From Flavobacterium sp. (lineage in GTDB: Bacteria > Bacteroidota > Bacteroidia > Flavobacteriales > Flavobacteriaceae): a DNA stretch of 34,122 nucleotides. Position 1 is the stretch's first letter, and every line of letters starts with the position of its first letter. The position numbers were made by a program, and so were the translations under genes. The notes under the pieces were generated by a model. The model was given only the letters and a program-made list of their open reading frames with translations, was not told the origin of the DNA and searched no databases. Positions 25,083 through 33,080 of this stretch are shown one piece after another. Where the stretch lies: the NCBI GenBank assembly GCA_018062725.1, contig JAGORP010000011.1:1-34122 (forward strand), given 5' to 3'.

Positions 25083-25751
25083 ATGTCATCGCTATTTCAA
25101 GACGAAAATTATTTACAATACTTAGAAGGATTTTTAACAGAGAACAGAAAAGAAGGCTTTTTACGTGTGTTAGAAAACAGAACCAAGCATTTTACAGTAG
25201 CTGTTGAAGATGTCTATCAATTGCACAACACTAGTGCGGTCATGCGGAGTTGTGAAGTATTTGGTATTCAGGAACTTCATGTAATTGAGCAAAAATATGG
25301 AAAAAAAATCGATTCTGAAATTGCTTTAGGTGCTCAAAAATGGGTAGACATTCATCGTTTTGCTACCAATCAGGATTGTATTGATGATTTAAAAGCCAAA
25401 GGGTATCAGATTATTGCCACAACACCTCACGAAAATGATTGTGAGTTGGAAGATTTTGATATTTCTAAACCTTCAGCATTTTTCTTCGGAACTGAAAAAT
25501 ATGGCTTATCGGAAGAAGTTTTGAATCAAGCCGATGGCTATTTAAAAATACCGATGGTGGGTTTTACAGAGAGTTTGAATATTTCGGTATCAGCTGCCAT
25601 AATTTTACAGCATGTTTCTACACGTTTGCGTCGTTCGGCTATTCCTTGGAAATTGTCGGAGGCAGAAATGTTAGAAAAGCGAATTGATTGGGCTAGAAAA
25701 TCGATCAAGGATTTTGATTTTATTACGCAGAAGTATTTAGAAAAGCAATAA
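25083..25751 (+). CDS. trmH: tRNA (guanosine-2'-O-)-methyltransferase, TrmH/SpoU family
   Basis: 222-residue SPOUT methyltransferase that 2'-O-methylates G18 in the tRNA D-loop. Family motifs: motif 1 with the catalytic Arg in HNTSAVMRSCEVFGI (about 48-62), motif 2 FFGTEKYGLSEEVL, and motif 3 IPMVGFTESLNISVSAAIIL, which form the trefoil-knot SAM site. The helical N- and C-terminal extensions (ending SIKDFDFITQKYLEKQ) are those of TrmH rather than of rRNA enzymes such as RlmB, which have a separate L30-like domain. The 2'-O-methyltransferase call is firm; tRNA G18 specificity is inferred from length and layout. Confidence 0.88.
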   Translation: MSSLFQDENYLQYLEGFLTENRKEGFLRVLENRTKHFTVAVEDVYQLHNTSAVMRSCEVFGIQELHVIEQKYGKKIDSEIALGAQKWVDIHRFATNQDCIDDLKAKGYQIIATTPHENDCELEDFDISKPSAFFFGTEKYGLSEEVLNQADGYLKIPMVGFTESLNISVSAAIILQHVSTRLRRSAIPWKLSEAEMLEKRIDWARKSIKDFDFITQKYLEKQ

Positions 25752-25752
25752 A

Positions 25753-25776
25753 AAAGGGCGTTACAAAACGCCCTTT
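25753..25776. terminator. Bidirectional intrinsic terminator
   Basis: 9-bp stem (AAAGGGCGT / ACGCCCTTT) with a 6-base loop, between trmH and the convergent end of the efflux operon. Confidence 0.85.
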
Positions 25777-25781
25777 ATCTT

Positions 25782-25967
25782 TTAATCTTTTACGCCCATT
25801 TTGGTTAAAATATCCTCCAATAAGCACCATTTAGTGATGGAAGATTGTAATAAATTTGCTCCTACAAAAGCGGTAAACCAATACCAATTTGCATCAATGT
25901 AATGCGCTAAAATCAAACTGATTAATATGAATGAACCGGCAAAGGCTCTGATAATTCTATTTTTCAT
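25782..25967 (-). CDS. Small DUF2892-family membrane protein
   Basis: 61 residues with two hydrophobic helices (about 8-23 and 28-43). The start MKNRIIRAFAGSFILISLIL and the later TKWCLLEDILTKMGVKD fit the DUF2892/YgaP-transmembrane family, which often carries a single Cys in this position (here Cys48). Family function is poorly defined; some members are fused to rhodanese domains. It is the last gene of the efflux operon, 19 bases after the PII-like gene, and is followed at once by a terminator. Confidence 0.8.
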   Translation of the reverse strand: MKNRIIRAFAGSFILISLILAHYIDANWYWFTAFVGANLLQSSITKWCLLEDILTKMGVKD

Positions 25968-25986
25968 TTTTTTATTTTTTTTTGAG

Positions 25987-26292
25987 TTAATTATATTTTT
26001 CTACTTCAAGACAAGCAACATGAATTTTGGAAATGGAATCTTGCTGAAGATTAAATGTTTCTATAGTTTGAAATAATAGATGAATACTTTCTTTTTTTAG
26101 AAAAGCATAAAATACCACTGATTCCGTTTCATTCATTTCGCTTCCAAACCAATTGTTTTCTAGTGATTCTTCCGTACTATCTCTAAATCCTTTCACATGT
26201 TGATAGGTATAGGATTTAACTTTAATTTCTTTAAGCATTTTTTTGATTTCTTTATCAAATTCTGCTATGGCTGTGATGACTATTAATTTCAT
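25987..26292 (-). CDS. Small PII-like (ferredoxin-fold) protein in the RND efflux operon
   Basis: 101 residues, no signal peptide. Beginning MKLIVITAIAEFDKEIKKMLKEIKV and ending ISKIHVACLEVEKYN, it has the beta-alpha-beta ... beta-alpha-beta pattern and length of PII-like proteins, with an acidic mid-section (about 36-57, where the T-loop would be). The assignment rests on pattern and on my memory that similar small proteins accompany RND pumps in Bacteroidota. It lies 52 bases after the pump gene and 19 before the DUF2892 gene, so it is very probably co-transcribed. It may bind a small ligand or metal and tune the pump, but this is inference. Confidence 0.6.
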   Translation of the reverse strand: MKLIVITAIAEFDKEIKKMLKEIKVKSYTYQHVKGFRDSTEESLENNWFGSEMNETESVVFYAFLKKESIHLLFQTIETFNLQQDSISKIHVACLEVEKYN

Positions 26293-26344
26293 AATTATTT
26301 TGGTTATCTACCTGCAAGACTTAATAAGCTTTGCAAGTTAATTA

Positions 26345-29300
26345 TTACTTAGTTTCCCATTTTTTACGTTCAGTGATATAATAAATTAGAGGTACAACAA
26401 TCAATGTCAACAATGTAGAAACAATCGCACCTGCTACTAACGAAATGGCTAATCCCTGGAAAATGGGGTCAAACAATATGATGGAAGCTCCGATTACAAC
26501 TGCTCCTGTGGTTAATAAAATTGGAGTTGTTCGAACCGCACCAGCTTCAATAATGGCTTGTTTCATTGGGATTCCGTCATTTAATCGAATTTCAATAAAA
26601 TCAATTAATAAAACGGAGTTTCGAACCATAACACCTGCTAACGCAATCATTCCGATGAATGAGGTTGCGGTAAAGAAAGCGCCTAATATCCAGTGACCTA
26701 ATACAATTCCAACCAAAGAAAGCGGAATGGCGACCATCATCACCAAAGGTGTTTTAAAATTCTGGAACCAACCTACAATTAACATGTAAATTACAATAAT
26801 TACCACTAAGAAGGCAGCGCCTAAGTCTCGAAATACTTCTAAAGTGATTTGCCATTCACCATCCCATTTTACGGTAAAATCGCTTTCATCTGAAGGAGAA
26901 TCCATGTATAATTCGTTTACTTTATAGCCTTTTGGTAATTGTATTTTTGCTAATTTCTCATTCATTCCCAAAATCGCATACACCGGACTTTCTAGCCCTC
27001 CTGCCATATCAGCTAAAACATACACCACCCTTTTTTGGTCTTTTCGATAAATAGTGTTTTGTAGCGTATCTGTTTTGACTTTTACCAAGTCACTTACCGG
27101 AATGACGTTACCTCTATTTCCTTTAATTTTTAAGTTTTGAATATCTTGAATCGAAGTTTTGTCTTTGTCTTCTAAGGATAACGTGATTCCTACAGGATTA
27201 TTGGAACGTTCATCGTATAAGTTGGAAACGGGCATTTCTCGTAATAAATACGTCAAATTTCCGACTACTTGTTGTGGAGCGATTCCGTTTAACATCGCTT
27301 TTTCTCTATCGATTTCCAATTTGTATTCTACTTGAGGCGCTTCTACCATCCAATCGGTATCTACCACATCTGAAGTCGTTTCCAAAATGGTCTTTACTTG
27401 CTTTGCTACTTTGATTTGGTCTTCATAATTTGGACCATATACTTCAGCAACTAAGGTTGATAAAACCGGTGGTCCTGGCGGCACCTCTACAATTTTAACA
27501 TTCGCACCATACTTTTTGGCAATTTTTTGTACTTCAGGGCGTACTACTTTTGCAATGTCATGACTTTGTAAATCACGATCTTCTTTGTGTTGTAAATTCA
27601 CTTGAATATCGGCCATATTACTACCGCCACGCATATCATAATGACGCACCAATCCGTTGAAGGTAATAGGAGCAGAAGCACCTACATAGTTTTGATAATC
27701 TACTACTTCTGGAATGGTTGAAAGATATTGTGCTATTTCTTTCGTAACAGCAGCCGTTCTTTCTAAAGTAGTTCCTTCAGGCATATCGATTACGACTTGA
27801 AATTCATTTTTATTGTCAAAAGGCAACATTTTTACCGCTACAGATTTCGTGAAAAACATCAAAACGGAACCGATTAATAAAACGCCTGTAACTAAAAACA
27901 TTAGATTTCGTTTTTTGGAATTGTCTAAAAACGGTTCTTCTATTTTTTTGTAAATTTTGTAAATCCAAGACGTTTCTAAACCTTGTTCTTCTTTGTGTTC
28001 TTGCTCGTCTTTTTCGTGTAATAAGTGGTACCCTAAATACGGAGTAATAGTCAATGCTACAAACAACGACAACAGCATGGCAATAGACGCTCCGATTGGC
28101 ATCGGACTCATGTAAGGCCCCATCATCCCAGATACGAAAGCCATTGGTAAAATAGCAGCAATGACAGTAAAGGTTGCTAAAATGGTTGGGTTTCCAACTT
28201 CGTTAATGGCGTAAATTGCTGCTTGTTTGAATGGCAGTCGCTTCATTTTGAAATGGCGGTGCATGTTTTCGGCAATAATAATACTGTCGTCTACTACAAT
28301 TCCAACCACAAAAACCAAGGCAAAAAGGGTGATTCGATTTAAAGTATAGCCTAATAAATAATAACTAAATAGAGTCAAAGCAAAAGTCAACGGAACCGAT
28401 AAAAAAACGACTAATCCGCCACGCCAGCCCATAGCTAACATTACCAAAACTGTCACGGCTAGAATAGCTACCCCAAGGTGCATTAACAATTCACCCACTT
28501 TATCGGAAGCTGTTTCTCCATAATTACGAGAAACTTCTACATGAACATCGGTTGGAATAATTGTTTTATGTAAATTTTCTACGCGTTCCAGAATTTTCTC
28601 TGAAATTTTCATAGCATCAGCACCTTTTACTTTTGCTATTGAAATGGTAACCGCAGGATATTCTGAATTGAATTTTGAGAATTTTTCATTCGCTTTTCCA
28701 TACCCAAAAGAGACATAATTCTTAGGGGTTTGTGGTCCGTCTTGAATAGCTGCCACCTGTTTTAAATACACCGGCAAGTTGTTATTAACACCTACTACTA
28801 AATTTTCGACGTCATCTGAAGTTTCTAAAAATTTTCCTGTAGTAACCAAATATTCGGTGTCATTTTGAACAAAACTTCCAGATTGCGCACTACCATTATT
28901 GGCTTGAATCATTTGCATAATGCTTAGTGCATCAACAGCATTTTCAGCCATTTTGTCTTTGTCTAAAACCACTTTTAATTCACGTGTTCTTCCGCCAATT
29001 TCTGAGGTAATAGCAACATCTTTTACTTTTTCAATTTCCGAAGTAACTTCTTCTGCAATTTGACGCAATTGAAAATCATCGTATTTTTCGCTCCAAAGCG
29101 TTAATCCTAACATTGGTACGTCGTCAATAGAACGCGTTTTTACCATAGGTTGCAGAACACCATCAGGAAACATAGTGCGATGTTTCATTAATTCATCGTA
29201 TAATTTTACATAGGAATCTTCGCTATTTTGGCCCACATAAAATTGCACCACCATCATGGCTTGACCGTTCATGGCCATACTATGAATGTGTTCTACACCT

Positions 29301-29539
29301 TTGATATTTCCAATTACTTTTTCAAGCGGTTTGATGACTCTACTTTCTATTTCGCTTGGACTTGCTCCTGGATAACCAACCATCACATCGGCCATGGGAA
29401 CATTAATTTGTGGTTCTTCTTCCCTTGGAATTAAGAACGAACTGTAAGTACCAATAATCATCAAGGCTACCATTAATAAAATGGTTAGTTTAGAGTTGAT
29501 GAAGAAATTGGCTATTTTACCTGATATACCTTCTTGCAT
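26345..29539 (-). CDS. RND efflux transporter, inner-membrane pump subunit
   Basis: 1064-residue proton-driven pump of the AcrB/MexB superfamily, part of a tripartite export system. It has the expected 12-TM layout with two large periplasmic loops (about residues 40-345 and 590-880). The relay carboxylates Asp417-Asp418 are in TM4 (VVGIVVDDSIIIAEN). Other family marks are PREEEPQI near residue 39-46, VGYPGASPSEIESRV, and GVMVRNSVLLIDF in the C-terminal half. The DD pair and lack of a methionine-rich metal path point to organic substrates or an uncharacterised subfamily rather than classic Cu/Ag pumps; substrate is unknown. Adaptor and TolC genes lie upstream in the same operon. Confidence 0.94.
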   Translation of the reverse strand: MQEGISGKIANFFINSKLTILLMVALMIIGTYSSFLIPREEEPQINVPMADVMVGYPGASPSEIESRVIKPLEKVIGNIKGVEHIHSMAMNGQAMMVVQFYVGQNSEDSYVKLYDELMKHRTMFPDGVLQPMVKTRSIDDVPMLGLTLWSEKYDDFQLRQIAEEVTSEIEKVKDVAITSEIGGRTRELKVVLDKDKMAENAVDALSIMQMIQANNGSAQSGSFVQNDTEYLVTTGKFLETSDDVENLVVGVNNNLPVYLKQVAAIQDGPQTPKNYVSFGYGKANEKFSKFNSEYPAVTISIAKVKGADAMKISEKILERVENLHKTIIPTDVHVEVSRNYGETASDKVGELLMHLGVAILAVTVLVMLAMGWRGGLVVFLSVPLTFALTLFSYYLLGYTLNRITLFALVFVVGIVVDDSIIIAENMHRHFKMKRLPFKQAAIYAINEVGNPTILATFTVIAAILPMAFVSGMMGPYMSPMPIGASIAMLLSLFVALTITPYLGYHLLHEKDEQEHKEEQGLETSWIYKIYKKIEEPFLDNSKKRNLMFLVTGVLLIGSVLMFFTKSVAVKMLPFDNKNEFQVVIDMPEGTTLERTAAVTKEIAQYLSTIPEVVDYQNYVGASAPITFNGLVRHYDMRGGSNMADIQVNLQHKEDRDLQSHDIAKVVRPEVQKIAKKYGANVKIVEVPPGPPVLSTLVAEVYGPNYEDQIKVAKQVKTILETTSDVVDTDWMVEAPQVEYKLEIDREKAMLNGIAPQQVVGNLTYLLREMPVSNLYDERSNNPVGITLSLEDKDKTSIQDIQNLKIKGNRGNVIPVSDLVKVKTDTLQNTIYRKDQKRVVYVLADMAGGLESPVYAILGMNEKLAKIQLPKGYKVNELYMDSPSDESDFTVKWDGEWQITLEVFRDLGAAFLVVIIVIYMLIVGWFQNFKTPLVMMVAIPLSLVGIVLGHWILGAFFTATSFIGMIALAGVMVRNSVLLIDFIEIRLNDGIPMKQAIIEAGAVRTTPILLTTGAVVIGASIILFDPIFQGLAISLVAGAIVSTLLTLIVVPLIYYITERKKWETK

Positions 29540-29556
29540 AATTTTATAATTTGATG

Positions 29557-29610
29557 ATTTGAAAATTAGATAATTTGAAAATTGATAAAATCATCTTCAA
29601 ATTTTCAAAT
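29557..29610. repeat. Direct and inverted ATTTGAAAATT repeats in the adaptor-pump gap
   Basis: ATTTGAAAATT at 29557-29567 and 29573-29583, with its exact complement at 29600-29610. Either left copy can pair with the right copy (loop 16 or 32 bases). The sequence is AT-rich, so chance similarity is possible, though an 11-bp exact match three times in 54 bases is notable. Confidence 0.6.
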
Positions 29611-29617
29611 AGGCTTA

Positions 29618-30700
29618 TTAATTAATTTGAACTTTAGCTCCGTTAAATAATCGTCCATCTGCGGCAACAATATATTGTTCGTTTGAAGACAATCCGGATA
29701 AGACTTCGACTTGATTTCCAAATGTTTTACCGATTCGTAACCATCGTAAAATAGCTACATTGCCATTTCCTATGGTGTAAATTCCGGTTAATTGACCTTG
29801 CTTTACCAATGCATTTTCTGGAACTAAAACGATAGCTGATTTGTTACTTGTTGTTGGTTTTTTAGCAGTTGGAAACTGTACATTCACAAACATTCCGGAT
29901 AAGATTTCTTTATTCATTTTATCTAAAGTCACTTTTACTAAATATTGTCCGCCAGTATTTTTTGCCGATAAACTTACTTCCGAAACTTTTCCAGTTATTT
30001 CTTTATTCAATGATTTTACATTGATTTTTACCGGCATTCCATTTTTGATATTGGAAATGTCACTTTCAGAAACCATAGTGGTTACTTGTAATTTTGAACT
30101 ACCTTCTATACTTACTAATGGCATTCCTGGATTGGCCATATCTCCTTCTTTAACAAGTGTATTTGTTACAGTTCCTGAAAATGGCGCCGTAATATTTGAA
30201 TAAGAAAACTGTGCGATTACTTCGTTACTCATTTGTTTGGCAGCTTCCAAACCAGCTTTCGTCATTTCGTAGCGGGCCGTCATATCATCTAATTCTTTTT
30301 GTGAAGCCGATTGTTGTGCGAATAAATTTGTGAAACGATCGTAATCTTTTTTGGCATTGTTATAGGCCGCTGCAGCTTGAGTGACCGAAGCTTCAACTTG
30401 CGCTTTTTTTGCTTGTAAATCGGTGTTGTTGATGCTAACCAGTAATTGCCCAGCAGAAACATTTTGTCCAATTTTGACATAAACTTTGGTGACATAACCC
30501 ATCATTCTCGTACTAAGATTTGCACTACTTTCCGATTCAATTTTTCCACTTGCGGTTACGTATGGGCTATTTGCATTTTCTGAATTTCCAGCGACTTGTA
30601 CCGGAATGGCAGGTAAACTTGCGGCATTTTCTTTTTTATCATTCCCACAAGAAGTTAGGATTAATGAAGACAAAGCGATTGTAGCTATTATTTTTTTCAT
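29618..30700 (-). CDS. RND efflux periplasmic adaptor (membrane fusion protein), lipoprotein
   Basis: 360 residues. Lipoprotein signal with lipobox LTSC (Cys18) places it in the periplasm, lipid-anchored. Then the usual order: split biotinyl-lipoyl domain (VTKVYVKIGQNVSAGQLLVSI, about 69-89, closing near NITAPFSGTVTNTLVKEGD), an alpha-helical hairpin between (about 95-160, rich in Ala, Lys, Gln), a beta-barrel (LQVTTMVSESDISNIKNGMPVKINV) and a membrane-proximal domain. It links the pump to the outer-membrane TolC-like channel. The 67- and 78-base gaps to its neighbours are within operon range. Confidence 0.93.
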   Translation of the reverse strand: MKKIIATIALSSLILTSCGNDKKENAASLPAIPVQVAGNSENANSPYVTASGKIESESSANLSTRMMGYVTKVYVKIGQNVSAGQLLVSINNTDLQAKKAQVEASVTQAAAAYNNAKKDYDRFTNLFAQQSASQKELDDMTARYEMTKAGLEAAKQMSNEVIAQFSYSNITAPFSGTVTNTLVKEGDMANPGMPLVSIEGSSKLQVTTMVSESDISNIKNGMPVKINVKSLNKEITGKVSEVSLSAKNTGGQYLVKVTLDKMNKEILSGMFVNVQFPTAKKPTTSNKSAIVLVPENALVKQGQLTGIYTIGNGNVAILRWLRIGKTFGNQVEVLSGLSSNEQYIVAADGRLFNGAKVQIN

Positions 30701-30767
30701 GGTATATTTTTTATTGAAATGCTTATTAATGAACTGTAAAAAAATCGTAATATTTTATCGTAAATGC

Positions 30768-32075
30768 CTATTTTGTTAAGAATTGCATGTACTGTTTGGT
30801 GTAGTTATATTCGAAAATGGCTTGTAAATGTTCTAATTCTTTTTGTGCCATTTGTGATTCTGCCATTAATAAATCGGTAGTTTTTTCTAAACCTTGGGTG
30901 AATCTGTTTTGACGAATTCTAAACGCTTCTTGCGATTGTTCATAAGCCAATTGAGATAAATTTACTTTGTTTTCGGCATCGTTTAATTGTCGGTTGGTTT
31001 TGTTTAATTCCAATTGACTTTGTTTTTTATATTGTTCTGATTCTACGGTTGCTTTTTCAAAATCGGCTTTGGCTTTTTGGGTTTTTCCGATGGTTTTAAA
31101 TCCGTCAAATACATTCCATGATAATTGAGCTCCAACCAAATAGCCTTTTGCTGCAGTTCCGAAAAGAGTGGCATCGTATAGCTCATAACTTCCAAAAGCA
31201 TTTAATTTAGGTAAGAATCCGAATTTGGATGATTGAAACATTTTTTGATACGCCTCCGAAGATTTTTGCATGGCTTGAATATCTTTTCTAGAATCTGAAA
31301 GGGTTGTGTTAATACTTTCAATACTAATGGAATTGTCTAAAGATTCTGAAGGTTTATACGTTTTTCCTGCCATGTCTTCATTTAAAAGGAAAGCTAGATA
31401 ATCGGAAGCATTTTGAACGTTCGATTTGGCGTAGTGCATTTGATTTGTAATTTCATTCACCCTAACTTGTACGTTTAGCAAATCGGTTTTTTGTAGCATT
31501 CCGTTTTTGAAATAGTTTTCAACCATTTTCAGATTGGTTTGTACCGTTTTGTTTGCTTTTTCCAACACTTTTACGGCTTTAAAAGCTAATTGAAGTTGCA
31601 TATATGCTTTTGAAACTTCCAATTCTAAATATTCTTTAGATCTTTCTGTTTGTAACTGAAAAGCATCCATTTTGGCTTTAGCAGCTTGTCTTCCATACAA
31701 GGCATCGACATTAATTAAGGGTTGTTGAATTTCAAACTTTGTGGCGAAGTTTTGTATTTTTTTGGGATCATTCAGTAAGGCTGGATTAAAATCAGATGCA
31801 GCAACTATTTCCTGATTTAATTTTGAGCCAAATGCCATCAAAGGATTGGTCGTTGAAATCCCAGTGTGAGAAATAACGATGTTAGGGAAAAATGTCGCTT
31901 TAGATTGTGTATAATCAGCTTTTGCAGCATAAAAATTCTTGTCGACAATTTTTAGTTGAAGATTATTAGTAACTGCTTTTTCAACGATATCTTTTTTAGA
32001 AATCGAAATAGTATCTTGACTATATGTTTTGAAAGTAAAAGAGAAAAGCAGTATTCCGATTATAACTTGTTTCAT
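30768..32075 (-). CDS. TolC-family outer-membrane efflux protein
   Basis: 435 residues. Signal peptide (about 1-19, LLFSFTFKTYSQ) then two tandem outer-membrane-efflux repeats with long amphipathic helices (for example 136-175 and 330-400) and the beta-strand segments GAQLSWNVFDGFKTIGKTQKA and FEIQQPLINVDALYGRQAAKA, which are the paired TolC beta-barrel hallmarks. It forms the trimeric exit duct of the RND system. It is the first gene of the five-gene operon; a -7 element and repeated AACTATA motifs lie upstream. Confidence 0.92.
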   Translation of the reverse strand: MKQVIIGILLFSFTFKTYSQDTISISKKDIVEKAVTNNLQLKIVDKNFYAAKADYTQSKATFFPNIVISHTGISTTNPLMAFGSKLNQEIVAASDFNPALLNDPKKIQNFATKFEIQQPLINVDALYGRQAAKAKMDAFQLQTERSKEYLELEVSKAYMQLQLAFKAVKVLEKANKTVQTNLKMVENYFKNGMLQKTDLLNVQVRVNEITNQMHYAKSNVQNASDYLAFLLNEDMAGKTYKPSESLDNSISIESINTTLSDSRKDIQAMQKSSEAYQKMFQSSKFGFLPKLNAFGSYELYDATLFGTAAKGYLVGAQLSWNVFDGFKTIGKTQKAKADFEKATVESEQYKKQSQLELNKTNRQLNDAENKVNLSQLAYEQSQEAFRIRQNRFTQGLEKTTDLLMAESQMAQKELEHLQAIFEYNYTKQYMQFLTK

Positions 32076-32098
32076 AATTAAATTTTTAAATTATGAGG

Positions 32099-32106
32099 CA
32101 AATTTA
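32099..32106 (-). promoter_or_regulatory. Putative -7 element (TAAATTTG) of the efflux operon
   Basis: Exact TAnnTTTG on the minus strand, giving a leader of about 19 bases to the TolC ATG. No -33 TTG is present; the repeats at 32117-32143 take its place, as would suit an activated promoter. Confidence 0.45.
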
Positions 32107-32116
32107 TACCACGGAA

Positions 32117-32143
32117 AACTATATGTCTGTAACTATAGTCACA
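32117..32143. promoter_or_regulatory. Operator-like repeats upstream of the efflux operon
   Basis: AACTATA occurs at 32117-32123 and 32131-32137 (14-bp period). The second copy is the core of a near-perfect palindrome GTAACTATAGTCAC (32130-32143, one mismatched pair). It sits 11-37 bases upstream of the -7 element. No regulator gene is adjacent. Confidence 0.45.
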
Positions 32144-32221
32144 CTAACGAGAAAAAGATGTATTTGAGACGACAGTGTTTGAAATGTAGGGTAACAGTTA
32201 TAATGAAAACCGAATCTTTGA

Positions 32222-32977
32222 TTATTTTTTCTTCAACACTTTATACTCTTCGTAACAACCGCTTACGGCATCCAAAATTTGTAAATCATTGGCTGTTTTT
32301 ACAAAAGCTTCGGAGTAGTTACAACGTTCTAAAATTTCGTTAAGTTCTTTGCTGTTAATACCAAGCATTAAGTATATGGTTTGGCGATCGTAACGGTTTT
32401 GAAGAATACTTCTTAGGTTGTCGTCTTTTTTTAATTCGCGTAACTTCTTAAGTTCTTGTGGTTTTTTTCCGAAGAAATTATATAAGGCATCTGCAGGATT
32501 GAATAGTGATCCCATTACACGACCAAAGGCATTAGGCGAATTTTCTCCACCTTCATAGCGTTGGGTTAAGCCCGCAATTGAATACCAATAATTTTCTCTT
32601 TCGGGAATTAGTTTAGTATCTACTTCAAGATAACCGGTTAATTCATAGGGTGGAATAACAATTTCTTCCAGCGCATATGCTTTTTCGGTTAATTTTATTC
32701 GGGTTGTACGGTTTTTAAGCCAATCGTTGGTAACTTTTACTTCAATGGATTGAAATCCTAAACAAGAAATTAATAAAATATCATTCAACTCAGCGTTGAT
32801 TTCAAAATTCCCTTTAGCATCTGATATAGCACCACGTACTTTATTGGTATTTACAATGTTGACATTCCAAATAGGGAATAAGGTATTGTCATTAACGATT
32901 GTTCCTTGTACGGTGGCTTCTTGAGCGAATCCTGTAACTGATAATAGGTATAAAAAGAAAACTGTAAAATATCTCAT
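32222..32977 (-). CDS. Secreted CarboxypepD_reg-like domain protein
   Basis: 251 residues from the ATG at 32977. Signal peptide MRYFTVFFLYLLSVTGFAQ, then a carboxypeptidase-regulatory-like beta-sandwich (about 20-105: VQGTIVNDNTLFPIWNVNIVN, ISDAKGNFEI, LLISCLGFQSIEVKV), the domain that also begins SusC/TonB receptors. The remaining ~145 residues are helical, with PYELTGYLEVD and PNAFGRVMGSLFNPADALYNFFGKKPQE, a pattern I know only from Bacteroidota exported proteins of unknown role. No TonB-receptor barrel follows, so it is a stand-alone protein. The frame extends to a GTG at 33013, but that would spoil the signal peptide. Confidence 0.85.
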   Translation of the reverse strand: MRYFTVFFLYLLSVTGFAQEATVQGTIVNDNTLFPIWNVNIVNTNKVRGAISDAKGNFEINAELNDILLISCLGFQSIEVKVTNDWLKNRTTRIKLTEKAYALEEIVIPPYELTGYLEVDTKLIPERENYWYSIAGLTQRYEGGENSPNAFGRVMGSLFNPADALYNFFGKKPQELKKLRELKKDDNLRSILQNRYDRQTIYLMLGINSKELNEILERCNYSEAFVKTANDLQILDAVSGCYEEYKVLKKK

Positions 32978-33030
32978 AGCCAAATTTGTGAGGCTAAAGT
33001 AACTATTCGTCACGAGATATTTTACAGTTT
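32959..33030. repeat. Perfect 17-bp inverted repeat around the start codon
   Basis: Arms at 32959-32975 (AAACTGTAAAATATCTC) and 33014-33030, exact complements, separated by 38 bases. One arm covers codons 1-6 of the CarboxypepD_reg-like gene; the other lies upstream, before the helicase stop. A smaller TAGCC/GGCTA pair lies inside the spacer. Confidence 0.85.
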
Positions 33031-33080
33031 GTATAGAATTATAAGAAAATTAACAAAAAATGTTAAGTTCTTTATAAGTA

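Noticed and set aside
32978..33013. GTG-initiated extension of the CarboxypepD_reg-like protein
   Set aside because: It would bury the clear signal peptide that begins at the ATG at 32977.
32959..33030. Invertible promoter bounded by the 17-bp inverted repeat
   Set aside because: The 38-base spacer is very short for site-specific inversion, no recombinase gene is near, and one arm lies in coding sequence. Kept only as an RNA-structure hypothesis.
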